Of a stretch of 64,000 nucleotides of DNA, positions 16,820 through 25,860 are shown one piece after another. A model generated the notes under the pieces. It was not told where the DNA came from, did no database searches, and saw only the letters and a program-made list of their open reading frames with translations. The stretch is taken from positions 62,001 through 126,000 of the forward strand of contig JAEEQW010000005.1 of NCBI GenBank assembly GCA_016285515.1. The letters run 5' to 3'. The first letter of the stretch is position 1; each line of letters begins with the position of its first letter. A program made the translations under genes and the position numbers. This DNA comes from Bacteroidales bacterium. GTDB taxonomy: Bacteria > Bacteroidota > Bacteroidia > Bacteroidales > BM520.

Positions 16820-17422
16820 ATGAGACAGGAAATTCTGAAAAATCTTGGGTATTCTGCCGAATCAACCGCAGATTCAACAACCATTCAACTGATTGACCAG
16901 GCAATAGAAGAAATACAGTCAATTTCAGAATTCAAATACATCTATGCCTATTATGACAAGCCTTTGGGGTTCATGGTAGAAAACGAAGCCTATCTCGATT
17001 ATCTGAATAAATCAAGCGGATTCCTGCTATGTGCCACGACTTTGGGAATACAAATTGACAGATACACAAAACGTCTGCAAATCAACAATATGCAGTATGC
17101 TGTCATCTTTGATGCTGCAGCAAGCATATATCTTGTACACAAAGCCGACGAGTATGAGCGTAATCTGCCATACCGCAACATTTCGTGGCGTTTCTGTCCA
17201 GGATACTCAGGCACACCGTTGGCCGACAACATCACAATAGCACACCTGCTAAAGGCCGAAAAAATAGGGATATCATTCACGGAAACAAATCTGATGATAC
17301 CAATGAAGTCGATGATAGGAATAGTTAAAATTGGTGGCAACAGGAGAAAGAGCTGCAAAGGGTGCATAATAAACGACAACTGCAATTATCGTAAAAGAGG
17401 AACAACATGTTACAAAAATTAG
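16820..17422 (+). CDS. Stand-alone methionine synthase reactivation domain protein
   Basis: Protein of 200 aa resembling the C-terminal AdoMet-binding activation domain of MetH as a separate polypeptide. That domain reductively remethylates oxidised cob(II)alamin. The RFCPGYSGTPL segment corresponds to the AdoMet-binding R-x-x-x-GY region. A C-terminal cysteine cluster (CKGCIINDNC) is seen in free-standing versions and may bind a metal or cluster. Its last 16 bases overlap the start of metH, which lacks this domain. A trans-acting arrangement is known from Thermotoga maritima. Confidence 0.88.
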   Translation: MRQEILKNLGYSAESTADSTTIQLIDQAIEEIQSISEFKYIYAYYDKPLGFMVENEAYLDYLNKSSGFLLCATTLGIQIDRYTKRLQINNMQYAVIFDAAASIYLVHKADEYERNLPYRNISWRFCPGYSGTPLADNITIAHLLKAEKIGISFTETNLMIPMKSMIGIVKIGGNRRKSCKGCIINDNCNYRKRGTTCYKN

Positions 17423-19731
17423 GAAAACAGGTAATGATATTCGACGGTGCATTCGGCACTGAATTGGAGAAGCGCGGCATCATGGCCAAAATGCCTGAAA
17501 TGCTGAACATTACAAACAAGGAAGCCATCGCCGAAATACACAAGAGCTATATTGACGCCGGCTGTGATTTCATCACAACCAACACCTTCGGCGCAAACAA
17601 AATAAAAATGGGTGATGCAAACCTTAGGGAAGTGATAACAGCAGCGATAGAATTGGCAAAAAGACACCGTACCTCACAATATGTAATGATGGACATCGGT
17701 CCTCTCGGCAAAATGCTATACCCTCTCGGAGAACTGCAGTTCGATGACGCTTACGAAGCCTTCAAGGAAATGGTCACTATAGCCAGCCCGTCAGTTGACG
17801 GTTTCATACTTGAAACATTTTCAGACCTTTATGAACTGAAATGCGCCATGCTTGCCGTAAAGGAAAACTGTAACAAGCCTGTTATCACAACCATGACTTT
17901 CGATGCCAGCGGACATACCTTGACCGGCACATCGCCACGAATCATGGCGGAACTGATGTCGGCAATGGGAGCAGATGCAATCGGTGTCAACTGTTCCTTG
18001 GGGCCAAAAGACCTTAAGCCTATTGTTGAGGAATTTCTCCAATACTGCGACAAGCCCATAATCGTACAGCCGAACAGAGGTATTCCAACCCTGAAAAACG
18101 GCAAGGCAACATACAGCCTTACAGTAGATGAATATGCCACTTATATGAATGAATTCAGGGAAAAAGGAGTGGCAGTTTTAGGCGGCTGCTGCGGCACAAA
18201 CCCTAATTTCATACGTACAATAGCCGTCAACAAGGGGCTACCGGTAACACCGCGTCAAGTCAGAAAAGAAACAATAGTAACCTCAGCCACACGTTTGGTC
18301 ACACTTGACGGAATCCGCATCTGCGGTGAAAGAATCAACCCTACCGGCAAGAAAAAACTGAAAGAAGCCATCCTGAACGAAGACTTCGAATACATATACA
18401 AAGAGGCCATAAAACAAGAAGATGCCCATGCCGAAATCCTTGACGTAAACTTAGGAGTACCAAAGACTGATGAAGTCGGCAACATGAAAAAAGTTGTCAT
18501 GCATCTTAATGAAATCACAAGTCTGCCGCTGCAAATAGACTCTTCCAATGTCAAGGCCTTAGAAGCCGGATGCCGTTATTACAACGGTATTTGTCTCATC
18601 AACTCGGTGAACGGCAACAAAGACAGCATGGATACGATATTCCCGATTGTCAAGAAATACGGTGCCACTCTGTTGGGACTCACAATGGATGACAACGGAA
18701 TCCCAAAAACCGCCGAAGAACGTTTTGAAATTGCAGATCGCATTGTAAAAGCTGCCGAGGCTGACGGAATTGCGCGACACCGCATCATAATTGACACCCT
18801 CACGCTGACTTGCAGCGCACAACAGCCATTGGTTAAGGAAACAGTAAAGGCATTATCTTTAGTCACAAAACAACTACACGTAAAAACAGCATTAGGTGTT
18901 TCAAATGTCAGTTTCGGAATGCCGAACAGGGAACTCATCAACAGCACTTTTCTGACAATGGCATTACAAAACGGTTTAACCATGCCTATAATTAATCCGT
19001 GCAACTCAATGATGCTCAACACAATATTATCCTTTAAAGCTTTAACTGGGACATCAGCTGACATCGACAATTTCATAAACATGTCGGTAGTGCAGGATAT
19101 TGCCAAGCCTGCAGAATCGTCACAAATGACATTGCATGACGCCATAAAACGCGGTCTTAAGGAAGACAGCATAAACCTCACAAACGAAGCATTGAAGAGT
19201 ACCGACCCTATGGTAATAATCAATGAGACACTGATACCTGCCCTCAACGAGGTGGGAGATGAATTCGAGCATCAGCGCATATTCCTGCCGCAACTCATAG
19301 CCGCCTCGGAAGCCTGCAAAGAAGCTTTTGCCATCATCAAGTCAAGATTTCAGCAAACTGACAGTCATAAGGGCACAATAATATTGGCCACTGTCAAAGG
19401 CGATGTACACGACATCGGCAAGAATATCGTAAAAGTAATATTCGAGTCGTATGGTTATAAAGTAATCGACTTAGGCCGTGACACGGCAAAAGAGGTTATC
19501 AGAGATGCATATTTCAAATCCAATCCCGACATCATCGTCCTCAGTGCTTTGATGACAACAACTGTACTTTCCATGGAAGACACGATAGCCTACCTCAAGT
19601 CGGAAGGTGTCAAATGTCCGATTTATGTCGGCGGTGCAGTGCTAAACCAAATATTAGCAAAACAAATCAACGCCGACTGTTACACGAAAGACGCTCTCGA
19701 ATTTGTTGAATCGGTAGAAAAACGGAAATAA
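17407..19731 (+). CDS. metH: Cobalamin-dependent methionine synthase without reactivation domain
   Basis: Transfers a methyl group from 5-methyl-THF to homocysteine through methylcobalamin. The order is a homocysteine-binding barrel (1-290) with zinc ligands C196, C261 and C262; a pterin-binding barrel (about 300-560, opening ICGERINPTGKK); and a cobalamin cap plus Rossmann domain with the base-off motif DVHDIG (D666, H668, G671). At 774 aa it lacks the roughly 330-residue activation domain of E. coli MetH, which is supplied by the overlapping upstream gene. It converges on the S9 peptidase gene with a gap of only 7 bases. Confidence 0.95.
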   Translation: MLQKLGKQVMIFDGAFGTELEKRGIMAKMPEMLNITNKEAIAEIHKSYIDAGCDFITTNTFGANKIKMGDANLREVITAAIELAKRHRTSQYVMMDIGPLGKMLYPLGELQFDDAYEAFKEMVTIASPSVDGFILETFSDLYELKCAMLAVKENCNKPVITTMTFDASGHTLTGTSPRIMAELMSAMGADAIGVNCSLGPKDLKPIVEEFLQYCDKPIIVQPNRGIPTLKNGKATYSLTVDEYATYMNEFREKGVAVLGGCCGTNPNFIRTIAVNKGLPVTPRQVRKETIVTSATRLVTLDGIRICGERINPTGKKKLKEAILNEDFEYIYKEAIKQEDAHAEILDVNLGVPKTDEVGNMKKVVMHLNEITSLPLQIDSSNVKALEAGCRYYNGICLINSVNGNKDSMDTIFPIVKKYGATLLGLTMDDNGIPKTAEERFEIADRIVKAAEADGIARHRIIIDTLTLTCSAQQPLVKETVKALSLVTKQLHVKTALGVSNVSFGMPNRELINSTFLTMALQNGLTMPIINPCNSMMLNTILSFKALTGTSADIDNFINMSVVQDIAKPAESSQMTLHDAIKRGLKEDSINLTNEALKSTDPMVIINETLIPALNEVGDEFEHQRIFLPQLIAASEACKEAFAIIKSRFQQTDSHKGTIILATVKGDVHDIGKNIVKVIFESYGYKVIDLGRDTAKEVIRDAYFKSNPDIIVLSALMTTTVLSMEDTIAYLKSEGVKCPIYVGGAVLNQILAKQINADCYTKDALEFVESVEKRK

Positions 19732-19738
19732 ATTCCAG

Positions 19739-21772
19739 TTACTTCAGATATTTATCCAACCATGCTCTGAACTCTCTCTGCCAAAGAATAGAGTTCTGAG
19801 GTTTCAGCACGAAGTGGGATTCATCAGGGAAGAACAGCAGTTTGGAAGGAATGCCGAGCAGCTGGGCTGAGTTGAAAGCCTCAATACTTTGAGTATAAGG
19901 GATTCTGAAATCATTTCCGCCGGTTATTATCAATATAGGGGTATCCCAGTTGGCAACGGCAAGATGCGGCGAGAACATATAACTCTTTGGTTGAGGCACC
20001 TTCCAATAAGGTCCTTCATAGTCATGATTCACAAAGAAATACTCCTCGGTTGAGCCGTACATACTGTAAAAATCATAAATGCCGCAATGTGAAATGAAGC
20101 ATTTGAATCTCTTGTCATGATTGCCTGCAAGCCAATAAACAGAGAATCCGCCGTAACTTGCGCCAACTGCGCCAAGACGGTTTTCATCGATATAAGGTTC
20201 CTTGGAAATCACATCCACGGTCTGCAGATAATCCTTCTGATTCAATCCGCCATAATCACCGCTGATTTGGTCATTCCATTCCTGACCAAATGTAGGCAGA
20301 CCTCTGCGGTTAGGAGCCATGATGACGTATCCGCCCGCAGCCATCATCTGGAAGTTCCACCTGTAAGACCAGAACTGACTGACAGCAGACTGCGGTCCAC
20401 CTTCACAATAGAGAATGCCTGGATATTTCTGAGTCTTGTCAAAGAACGGAGGATAGATAACCCAAACAAGCATTTGCTTGCCGTCAACTGTAGTTATCCA
20501 TCTTTCCTCAACTTTGCCGAACTCAATTTCATCCATCAGTTTCTTATTGGTGAATGTAAGCTGGGTTTCCTCACCGGAGTTGATATCAATACGGAATATT
20601 TCTGTAGGACTGCACATTGATTGTTTTGCACCAATCATGACATCACCGCTTACAACATATTCGACATAGTCGTGCTGACCTTTAGTTATCTGCTTGATAC
20701 TCTCGGTTTTAACATCTATACTGTACAGTTGGTATGTGGCAAATTGCCCGCTCTTGAAAAACAATGTTTTATTATCGTCTGCCCATTGATAATCGGAGCA
20801 ACTCTGGTCGAAGCCGTCAGTTATATCGTATGCCACTCTTTTTTTTGTGTTGAATAGCATTATTCTTTCCTTATCAGCCTCAAATCCAGGTGTTTGCATA
20901 CTTCTCCAAACTATATATTCGCCATTAGGAGAATAGACCGGGTCAAAGTCATATCCTAAATTGTAAGCAGAAATGTCACGTGTGGTCTTAGCCTCAATAT
21001 CATAGAGATAAATATCTGAATTTGTGCTTAATGCGTATTCAACGCCTGTCACTTTCTTACATGCGTAAGCAATCTGTTTGCCGTCAGGGGACCAGCAGAC
21101 CTGTTCCATTCCTCCGAAAGGCTTGATAGGACAATCATAACGTTCATCCTTCATAATATCGGTGCCTTCGGTGATGTTGCCTTTTTTATCAAAGGTGGCA
21201 ATGAACAAATGGTTATAGGTATAGTCTGTCCATGCATCCCAATGACGGTAATTAAGGTCCTCAAACATTTTCACATTGACATCAGGCAAATCAGGATAAA
21301 CCTCTGTCGGGGTTTCATCGAGCTTGACACATGCGTAATAAACGATGCTGTTGCCGTCGGGTGAAAATTTGAAAGCCTCTATTCCGCCTTTGACAGTGCT
21401 TACTTGTTTTTTTGAAGTCCCGGTCATTGACATTGAGAACAGCTGCATTTCACCATTTACTGATGAGAGATAGTAAATTTTTCCATTGTTTGGATGGAAA
21501 ACACCGTTATATTCGGAAGTTTCCGACTTCGTCAAATTGACGGCTTCGCCGCCGTTCACATCAACAAGATACAAATCGCGGTTCGACTTATTGGTGCTTA
21601 TATCATAATAGGTGACCCCATAGAGGACTTTATTTCTGTCGGGTGACAACTGGATTTCACTGACACGTCCGAAGCTCCATAAATCCTCGGGTGTCATGGC
21701 TCTTTTTTGTGCATTAGTATTCACGTTGCTCATAAGTAAGATTGTGGCAATCAACAAAATAACTTTCTTCAT
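19739..21772 (-). CDS. Secreted S9-family serine peptidase (DPP/prolyl oligopeptidase type)
   Basis: Exported peptidase with an N-terminal signal (MKKVILLIATILLMSNVNTNA), a beta-propeller region built of repeated WSPDGK/FSPDGN-like blades (about 30-420) and a C-terminal alpha/beta-hydrolase domain. The catalytic triad is S539 (GASYGG), D621 (GGNDFR) and H653 (DESHF). Relatives act as dipeptidyl or acylaminoacyl peptidases in the periplasm. The specificity here is not determinable without the substrate-site comparison. At 677 aa it has full length, with its own promoter. Confidence 0.93.
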   Translation of the reverse strand: MKKVILLIATILLMSNVNTNAQKRAMTPEDLWSFGRVSEIQLSPDRNKVLYGVTYYDISTNKSNRDLYLVDVNGGEAVNLTKSETSEYNGVFHPNNGKIYYLSSVNGEMQLFSMSMTGTSKKQVSTVKGGIEAFKFSPDGNSIVYYACVKLDETPTEVYPDLPDVNVKMFEDLNYRHWDAWTDYTYNHLFIATFDKKGNITEGTDIMKDERYDCPIKPFGGMEQVCWSPDGKQIAYACKKVTGVEYALSTNSDIYLYDIEAKTTRDISAYNLGYDFDPVYSPNGEYIVWRSMQTPGFEADKERIMLFNTKKRVAYDITDGFDQSCSDYQWADDNKTLFFKSGQFATYQLYSIDVKTESIKQITKGQHDYVEYVVSGDVMIGAKQSMCSPTEIFRIDINSGEETQLTFTNKKLMDEIEFGKVEERWITTVDGKQMLVWVIYPPFFDKTQKYPGILYCEGGPQSAVSQFWSYRWNFQMMAAGGYVIMAPNRRGLPTFGQEWNDQISGDYGGLNQKDYLQTVDVISKEPYIDENRLGAVGASYGGFSVYWLAGNHDKRFKCFISHCGIYDFYSMYGSTEEYFFVNHDYEGPYWKVPQPKSYMFSPHLAVANWDTPILIITGGNDFRIPYTQSIEAFNSAQLLGIPSKLLFFPDESHFVLKPQNSILWQREFRAWLDKYLK

Positions 21773-21805
21773 AAAATGTTTGATTAGATTAATGTATTAT
21801 AGCCG

Positions 21806-21813
21806 CAAAATTA
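21806..21813 (-). promoter_or_regulatory. Bacteroidota -7 element for the S9 peptidase gene
   Basis: Reads TAATTTTG on the minus strand, 33 bases upstream of the ATG; back to back with the plus-strand element at 21826-21833. Confidence 0.5.
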
Positions 21814-21825
21814 AAGAAAAAAGTA

Positions 21826-21833
21826 TAAATTTG
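21826..21833 (+). promoter_or_regulatory. Bacteroidota -7 element for the mutL-uvrB run
   Basis: TAAATTTG matches TAnnTTTG, 22 bases upstream of the small membrane protein that opens the long plus-strand gene run. Confidence 0.5.
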
Positions 21834-21855
21834 CAGATAATAAAATTAAAATAAG

Positions 21856-22173
21856 ATGCCATTTAATCTATTTGAAACGCGAAAGCCAAGAGAGTTCAAG
21901 CTTGAAACCAGGTATTACGATCCTGCCAAAGAGGAGGAGCTGAAGAAAAAATGGGAAGCAGAAGGCAACAAGGAGAAACTTGCAGAGCTTAGACGAAGCC
22001 GTCTGGAAGCCCAATGGAGCACTAAAAGGCGTTCTGCTGACAAAAGTGCATTGAACAGGAAAGTAATAGTTTTTGCTTTGCTTGCTGCTGCAATATTAGC
22101 TTTCATTATTCTGTTTCCATCGAAAGACACCACTACCGAAAGCAGCACTGAGCCTATAGAGTCAATTGAATAA
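21856..22173 (+). CDS. Small coiled-coil, single-pass membrane protein upstream of mutL
   Basis: Protein of 105 aa that I do not recognise by name. It has an N-terminal region rich in K, E and R predicted to be helical (KEEELKKKWEAEGNKEKLAELRRSR) and one membrane segment at about 70-87 (VIVFALLAAAILAFIILF). A short acidic tail ends the protein. By charge the N-terminal part should be cytoplasmic. It is the first gene of the mutL run, 11 bases upstream of mutL. Similar small proteins precede mutL in other Bacteroidota, as far as I recall. Confidence 0.75.
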   Translation: MPFNLFETRKPREFKLETRYYDPAKEEELKKKWEAEGNKEKLAELRRSRLEAQWSTKRRSADKSALNRKVIVFALLAAAILAFIILFPSKDTTTESSTEPIESIE

Positions 22174-22184
22174 GGGGAAAATAC

Positions 22185-24026
22185 ATGTCGGATATAGTGA
22201 AATTGCTGCCTGAGAGTGTAGCGAACCAGATTGCGGCGGGCGAAGTGGTGCAGCGTCCTGCTTCCGTAGTGAAGGAACTGATGGAAAATTCAGTCGATGC
22301 CGGTGCAACGAAAATAAAACTCGTTATCAAGGATGCCGGAAGACTACTCATACAAGTCATTGACAACGGATGCGGCATGTCTGAGACAGATGCGCGAATG
22401 AGTTTCGAGCGTCATGCCACCTCGAAACTGAGAAATGCAGACGACCTTTTCAAGATAAACACATTCGGGTTCAGAGGTGAGGCTCTGGCGTCAATAGCCG
22501 CCATCGCACAGGTAGTCATGAAAACGAGACGCAAGGAGGACGAGGTTGGAACGGCCATAACAATCGAAGGTTCCAAATTCGTTTCACAGGAAATGTGCAC
22601 TTGTGACTACGGCACATCCATTTCCGTAAAGAACATTTTCTACAATGTGCCTGCAAGGCGCAGCTTCCTGAAATCCAACACACAGGAGCTCAAACATATA
22701 ATGGAGGAATTCACCAAAGTGGCTCTTATCAATCCACATATAAGTTTCTCCATGTACAATAACGACAGCGTAGTTACCGAACTGATGTCTGAAAGCTTCA
22801 AACAAAGGATTATGAATCTCGTCAACAAGTCCTATTCCAACAAGATAATACCTGTTGAAGCCGCCACTGATACCGTCAGGATTTCAGGATTCATCGGCAA
22901 GCCGGAAACTGCCAAAAAAACTAAAAACACTGACCAGTATTTCTTCGTCAACGGAAGATACGTGAAGCATCCTTACCTCAAACATGCCATCGAATCCACA
23001 TATCAGGAACTGATCCCGGCTGACACCTACCCCATGTATTTCGTGAAGATAGACATCAATCCTGAACTTATTGATGTCAACATCCACCCTACCAAAACTG
23101 AAATCAACTTTCAGGATGCGCACATCATCTACGCCATCCTTAAATCTGCCGTAAAACATTCATTCGGACAATACAGCATGGAAGTGCCATCTTTGGACCT
23201 TGATGCGGAACCAAGCTTCATCATGACGAATGCGGACGAAAACCGTCCTATAGTCCAGCCAAAAATCAAATACGATGCTAACTACAATCCGTTTAACGGA
23301 CTGAACAATCAGCGACAACCTGCAAACGAAGACTGGAAGAGTTTTTACAATGAAATCAACACGAGGTTCGACCATTCCCAAAACGAACACATAACATTTG
23401 GCGACAAACAAACTGACAATGCCACTTTAGGGGATGAACCGACAGGACTTTTCACCGATATGGGCACCGAGTTCATTCAGTCTCGCAACCAATACATCAT
23501 CGGTACAGTCAAAAATGGCATCATCATCATAGACCAGGCAAGAGCTGATGAAAGGATAAAGTATGAAAAGCTCGTTGCACAAATGGAAAAGGGCGAGACA
23601 GCTGCCCAAACCGACATGTTTCCTGAAACCATAACCCTCAGTTATGATGAAAGCATTATCCTTGACGAATCAAAGGATGAATTCGAGAAACTTGGATTCA
23701 AATTCGGGAAGATGGGTCAGTCCAATTACGTCATAAACGCCCATCCTGCCGACATAACAACCGATGAAATCAAGTCATTCTTTGAAGATGTACTAACCAA
23801 CATAAAACATGAATACAGCAACAAATCTGTCAGCAGAATCAAAGCAATAGCAAAAGTCACTGCCAAAAAGACAGGTTTAAAGAGTGGCAAGAAGCTTTTT
23901 GTTGAGGAAATGCGACAAATTGCACAATCTTTGTCGCAATGCAGCGTTAAAGATACTGACCTTGACGGAAATCCAATCTATGTGATAATTGACATGGATG
24001 CCGTCAGCAAAATGTTTAACAATTGA
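22185..24026 (+). CDS. mutL: DNA mismatch repair protein MutL
   Basis: Mismatch repair matchmaker that couples MutS recognition to downstream steps. The N-terminal GHKL ATPase is intact: NQIAAGEVVQRPASVVKEL, DNGCGM and FGFRGEAL. At 613 aa it is of normal length. The C-terminal endonuclease motif DQHA(x)2E(x)4E reads DQARADERIKYE (from D450), so the histidine is lost. The zinc-site motif CPHGRP appears as DLDGNP near the end. Nicking activity is therefore doubtful. It lies 10 bases upstream of a rhomboid gene in a tight run. Confidence 0.95.
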   Translation: MSDIVKLLPESVANQIAAGEVVQRPASVVKELMENSVDAGATKIKLVIKDAGRLLIQVIDNGCGMSETDARMSFERHATSKLRNADDLFKINTFGFRGEALASIAAIAQVVMKTRRKEDEVGTAITIEGSKFVSQEMCTCDYGTSISVKNIFYNVPARRSFLKSNTQELKHIMEEFTKVALINPHISFSMYNNDSVVTELMSESFKQRIMNLVNKSYSNKIIPVEAATDTVRISGFIGKPETAKKTKNTDQYFFVNGRYVKHPYLKHAIESTYQELIPADTYPMYFVKIDINPELIDVNIHPTKTEINFQDAHIIYAILKSAVKHSFGQYSMEVPSLDLDAEPSFIMTNADENRPIVQPKIKYDANYNPFNGLNNQRQPANEDWKSFYNEINTRFDHSQNEHITFGDKQTDNATLGDEPTGLFTDMGTEFIQSRNQYIIGTVKNGIIIIDQARADERIKYEKLVAQMEKGETAAQTDMFPETITLSYDESIILDESKDEFEKLGFKFGKMGQSNYVINAHPADITTDEIKSFFEDVLTNIKHEYSNKSVSRIKAIAKVTAKKTGLKSGKKLFVEEMRQIAQSLSQCSVKDTDLDGNPIYVIIDMDAVSKMFNN

Positions 24027-24036
24027 CAGACATAAA

Positions 24037-24888
24037 ATGGCACAACAATATTCACCCCAACGCTTCTCCTTTTTACCTCCTGTGATAAAAAATTTACTGA
24101 TTATCAATACGTTGGTATATCTTTCCACATTTTTTTTCAGAGGACAGTTCGGCATCGAAATCAACGATTATCTCGGACTTCACTACCCCGGATCCACAGA
24201 CTTCAAGTTCTTCCAGTTCATCACATATCAGTTTGCCCATGCGTCATTCGACCATTTGTTCTTCAACATGTTTGCACTATGGATGTTCGGATACGTGGTA
24301 GAAAATATCATGGGAAGCAAGCGATTTCTAATATATTATCTTGTCTGCGGCATAGGGGCGGCTCTGACGCATTATGCGCTACAATATTTCACCCTTCACC
24401 CAACAGTTGCAGCCATTAACGCAATTTTAGCCAACCCCACACTCGAAGGCATAGTCGATTTTGCCTCCACTCACAGCTTCTCAGTCAGCCAATATTCAGG
24501 CGAAATCTGGACATCATTTCAGAATTTCCAGAACGCATTCAGGGATTTACAATTGAATCCGAATGACCACGCTGCCATGCAGACCATAGTATCCTTTTTG
24601 AGCGACTACAAAGAATACTACCTCAACCTTCCGAACATCGTTGGTGCATCAGGATGCGTATATGGTGTGCTGCTTGCATTCGGAATGCTGTTCCCAAACT
24701 CCTACGTCTATTTGTATTTTTTAGTGCCAATAAAAACAAAATGGATGATTATAGCATACATTTTGATAGAGCTTATTGACGGCGTTTTCGGCATGGGTAA
24801 AGCCAATGTTGCACACTTTGCACATCTCGGCGGAATGCTTGCCGGATTCATCATGATGAAATTGTGGAACTATAAAAAAATCGTTTAG
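24037..24888 (+). CDS. Rhomboid family intramembrane serine protease (first copy)
   Basis: Intramembrane protease cleaving transmembrane substrates in the inner membrane. I use the ATG at 24037 (MAQQYSPQRF), since the track start lies inside mutL. The catalytic dyad is S205 in GASGCVYG and H263 in AHFAHLGG; the upstream helix carries HASFDHLFFNMFALW. At 283 aa it has an unusually long polar insert between the conserved helices (about 125-195), presumably periplasmic. A second rhomboid gene follows after 3 bases. Substrates are unknown. Confidence 0.92.
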   Translation: MAQQYSPQRFSFLPPVIKNLLIINTLVYLSTFFFRGQFGIEINDYLGLHYPGSTDFKFFQFITYQFAHASFDHLFFNMFALWMFGYVVENIMGSKRFLIYYLVCGIGAALTHYALQYFTLHPTVAAINAILANPTLEGIVDFASTHSFSVSQYSGEIWTSFQNFQNAFRDLQLNPNDHAAMQTIVSFLSDYKEYYLNLPNIVGASGCVYGVLLAFGMLFPNSYVYLYFLVPIKTKWMIIAYILIELIDGVFGMGKANVAHFAHLGGMLAGFIMMKLWNYKKIV

Positions 24889-24891
24889 AGC

Positions 24892-25860
24892 ATGGCAGGA
24901 TTCAGTGAGCGCTGGGAGGAAGCACAAAGACGCTATCAACAGCAATACGGACAATATGGAAGACCCGATTTTTCCGAAACAATGAAGAGATTCATTAATT
25001 CAAAAGACTCTCTTTCCCGATTGATTATCATCAACATAGCCTTATGGTTGCTGATTGTCCTTATCAATGTCCTATACTTTCTGTTTCAATGGACAAAACC
25101 GGCAGGATGTTCCAATCATTTAGTATATTATCTCTCCCTTCCTTCAGGTATTGACAGCCTGATCCGCAGACCCTGGGGCATATTCACCTACATGTTTGTC
25201 CATCAGAATTTCCTGCACCTGTTTTTCAATATGATAGTCTTGTACTACAGTGGGAAGATATTTCTTAAATTCTTCAATGACAAACAATTACTTAGCACAT
25301 ACATCATAGGTGGACTTTTCGGCGCACTGTTTTATGTGGCAGGGATGAACATATTCCCCGTTTTTTCATCAACAGTCAGCACTTCTATAGCAATAGGTGC
25401 TTCGGCCTCCGTGATGGCAATACTGATAGCTGCCGCCACTTATGCTCCCGACCTTGACGTCAACTTGTTTTTCCTTACCAATATTAAATTCAAATGGATA
25501 GCAGTAATAATAATAGTTCTGGACATAATGGGAATCGCAGGTGGCAATTCAGGCGGTCATATTGCTCACCTCGGCGGTGCTCTATGGGGCTTCACATACG
25601 GACTGCTGTCAAGGAAACAAGGTGGCGATATCTTTGCAGGCATCAAAAAGAAATACCAAAAATTCCAAAGAGAACAGAAAGCCAAAGCAGAAGCCGAAAT
25701 AAAGAAAAAACAAGAGAAAAAGGCTATGGATGATGCCACCAAGAGAAAGCAGAAGGAACAGGATAAAATAGATGAAATCCTTAAAAAGGTAAGCATGTCA
25801 GGATATTCAAGCCTGACCGAAGAAGAAAAGAAATTATTGTTTTCAAAAAGCAAAAGATGA
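24892..25860 (+). CDS. Rhomboid family protease (second copy) with charged C-terminal tail
   Basis: Second rhomboid protease, with dyad S171 (GASASVMA) and H226 (GHIAHLGG) and the HQNFLHLFFNMIVLYY helix. An N-terminal soluble segment (1-45) precedes the membrane core. After the last helix comes a strongly charged coiled-coil region (about 243-300, KAKAEAEIKKKQEKK). The protein ends in a short conserved-looking module (SGYSSLTEEEKKLLFSKSK). The tail suggests a cytoplasmic partner. Its stop overlaps the next gene by 4 bases (ATGA). Confidence 0.92.
   Translation: MAGFSERWEEAQRRYQQQYGQYGRPDFSETMKRFINSKDSLSRLIIINIALWLLIVLINVLYFLFQWTKPAGCSNHLVYYLSLPSGIDSLIRRPWGIFTYMFVHQNFLHLFFNMIVLYYSGKIFLKFFNDKQLLSTYIIGGLFGALFYVAGMNIFPVFSSTVSTSIAIGASASVMAILIAAATYAPDLDVNLFFLTNIKFKWIAVIIIVLDIMGIAGGNSGGHIAHLGGALWGFTYGLLSRKQGGDIFAGIKKKYQKFQREQKAKAEAEIKKKQEKKAMDDATKRKQKEQDKIDEILKKVSMSGYSSLTEEEKKLLFSKSKR

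Noticed and set aside
18579-19247. 222-aa minus-strand ORF inside metH
   Set aside because: Antisense to the conserved pterin-binding and cobalamin domains; composition is typical of reversed coding sequence.
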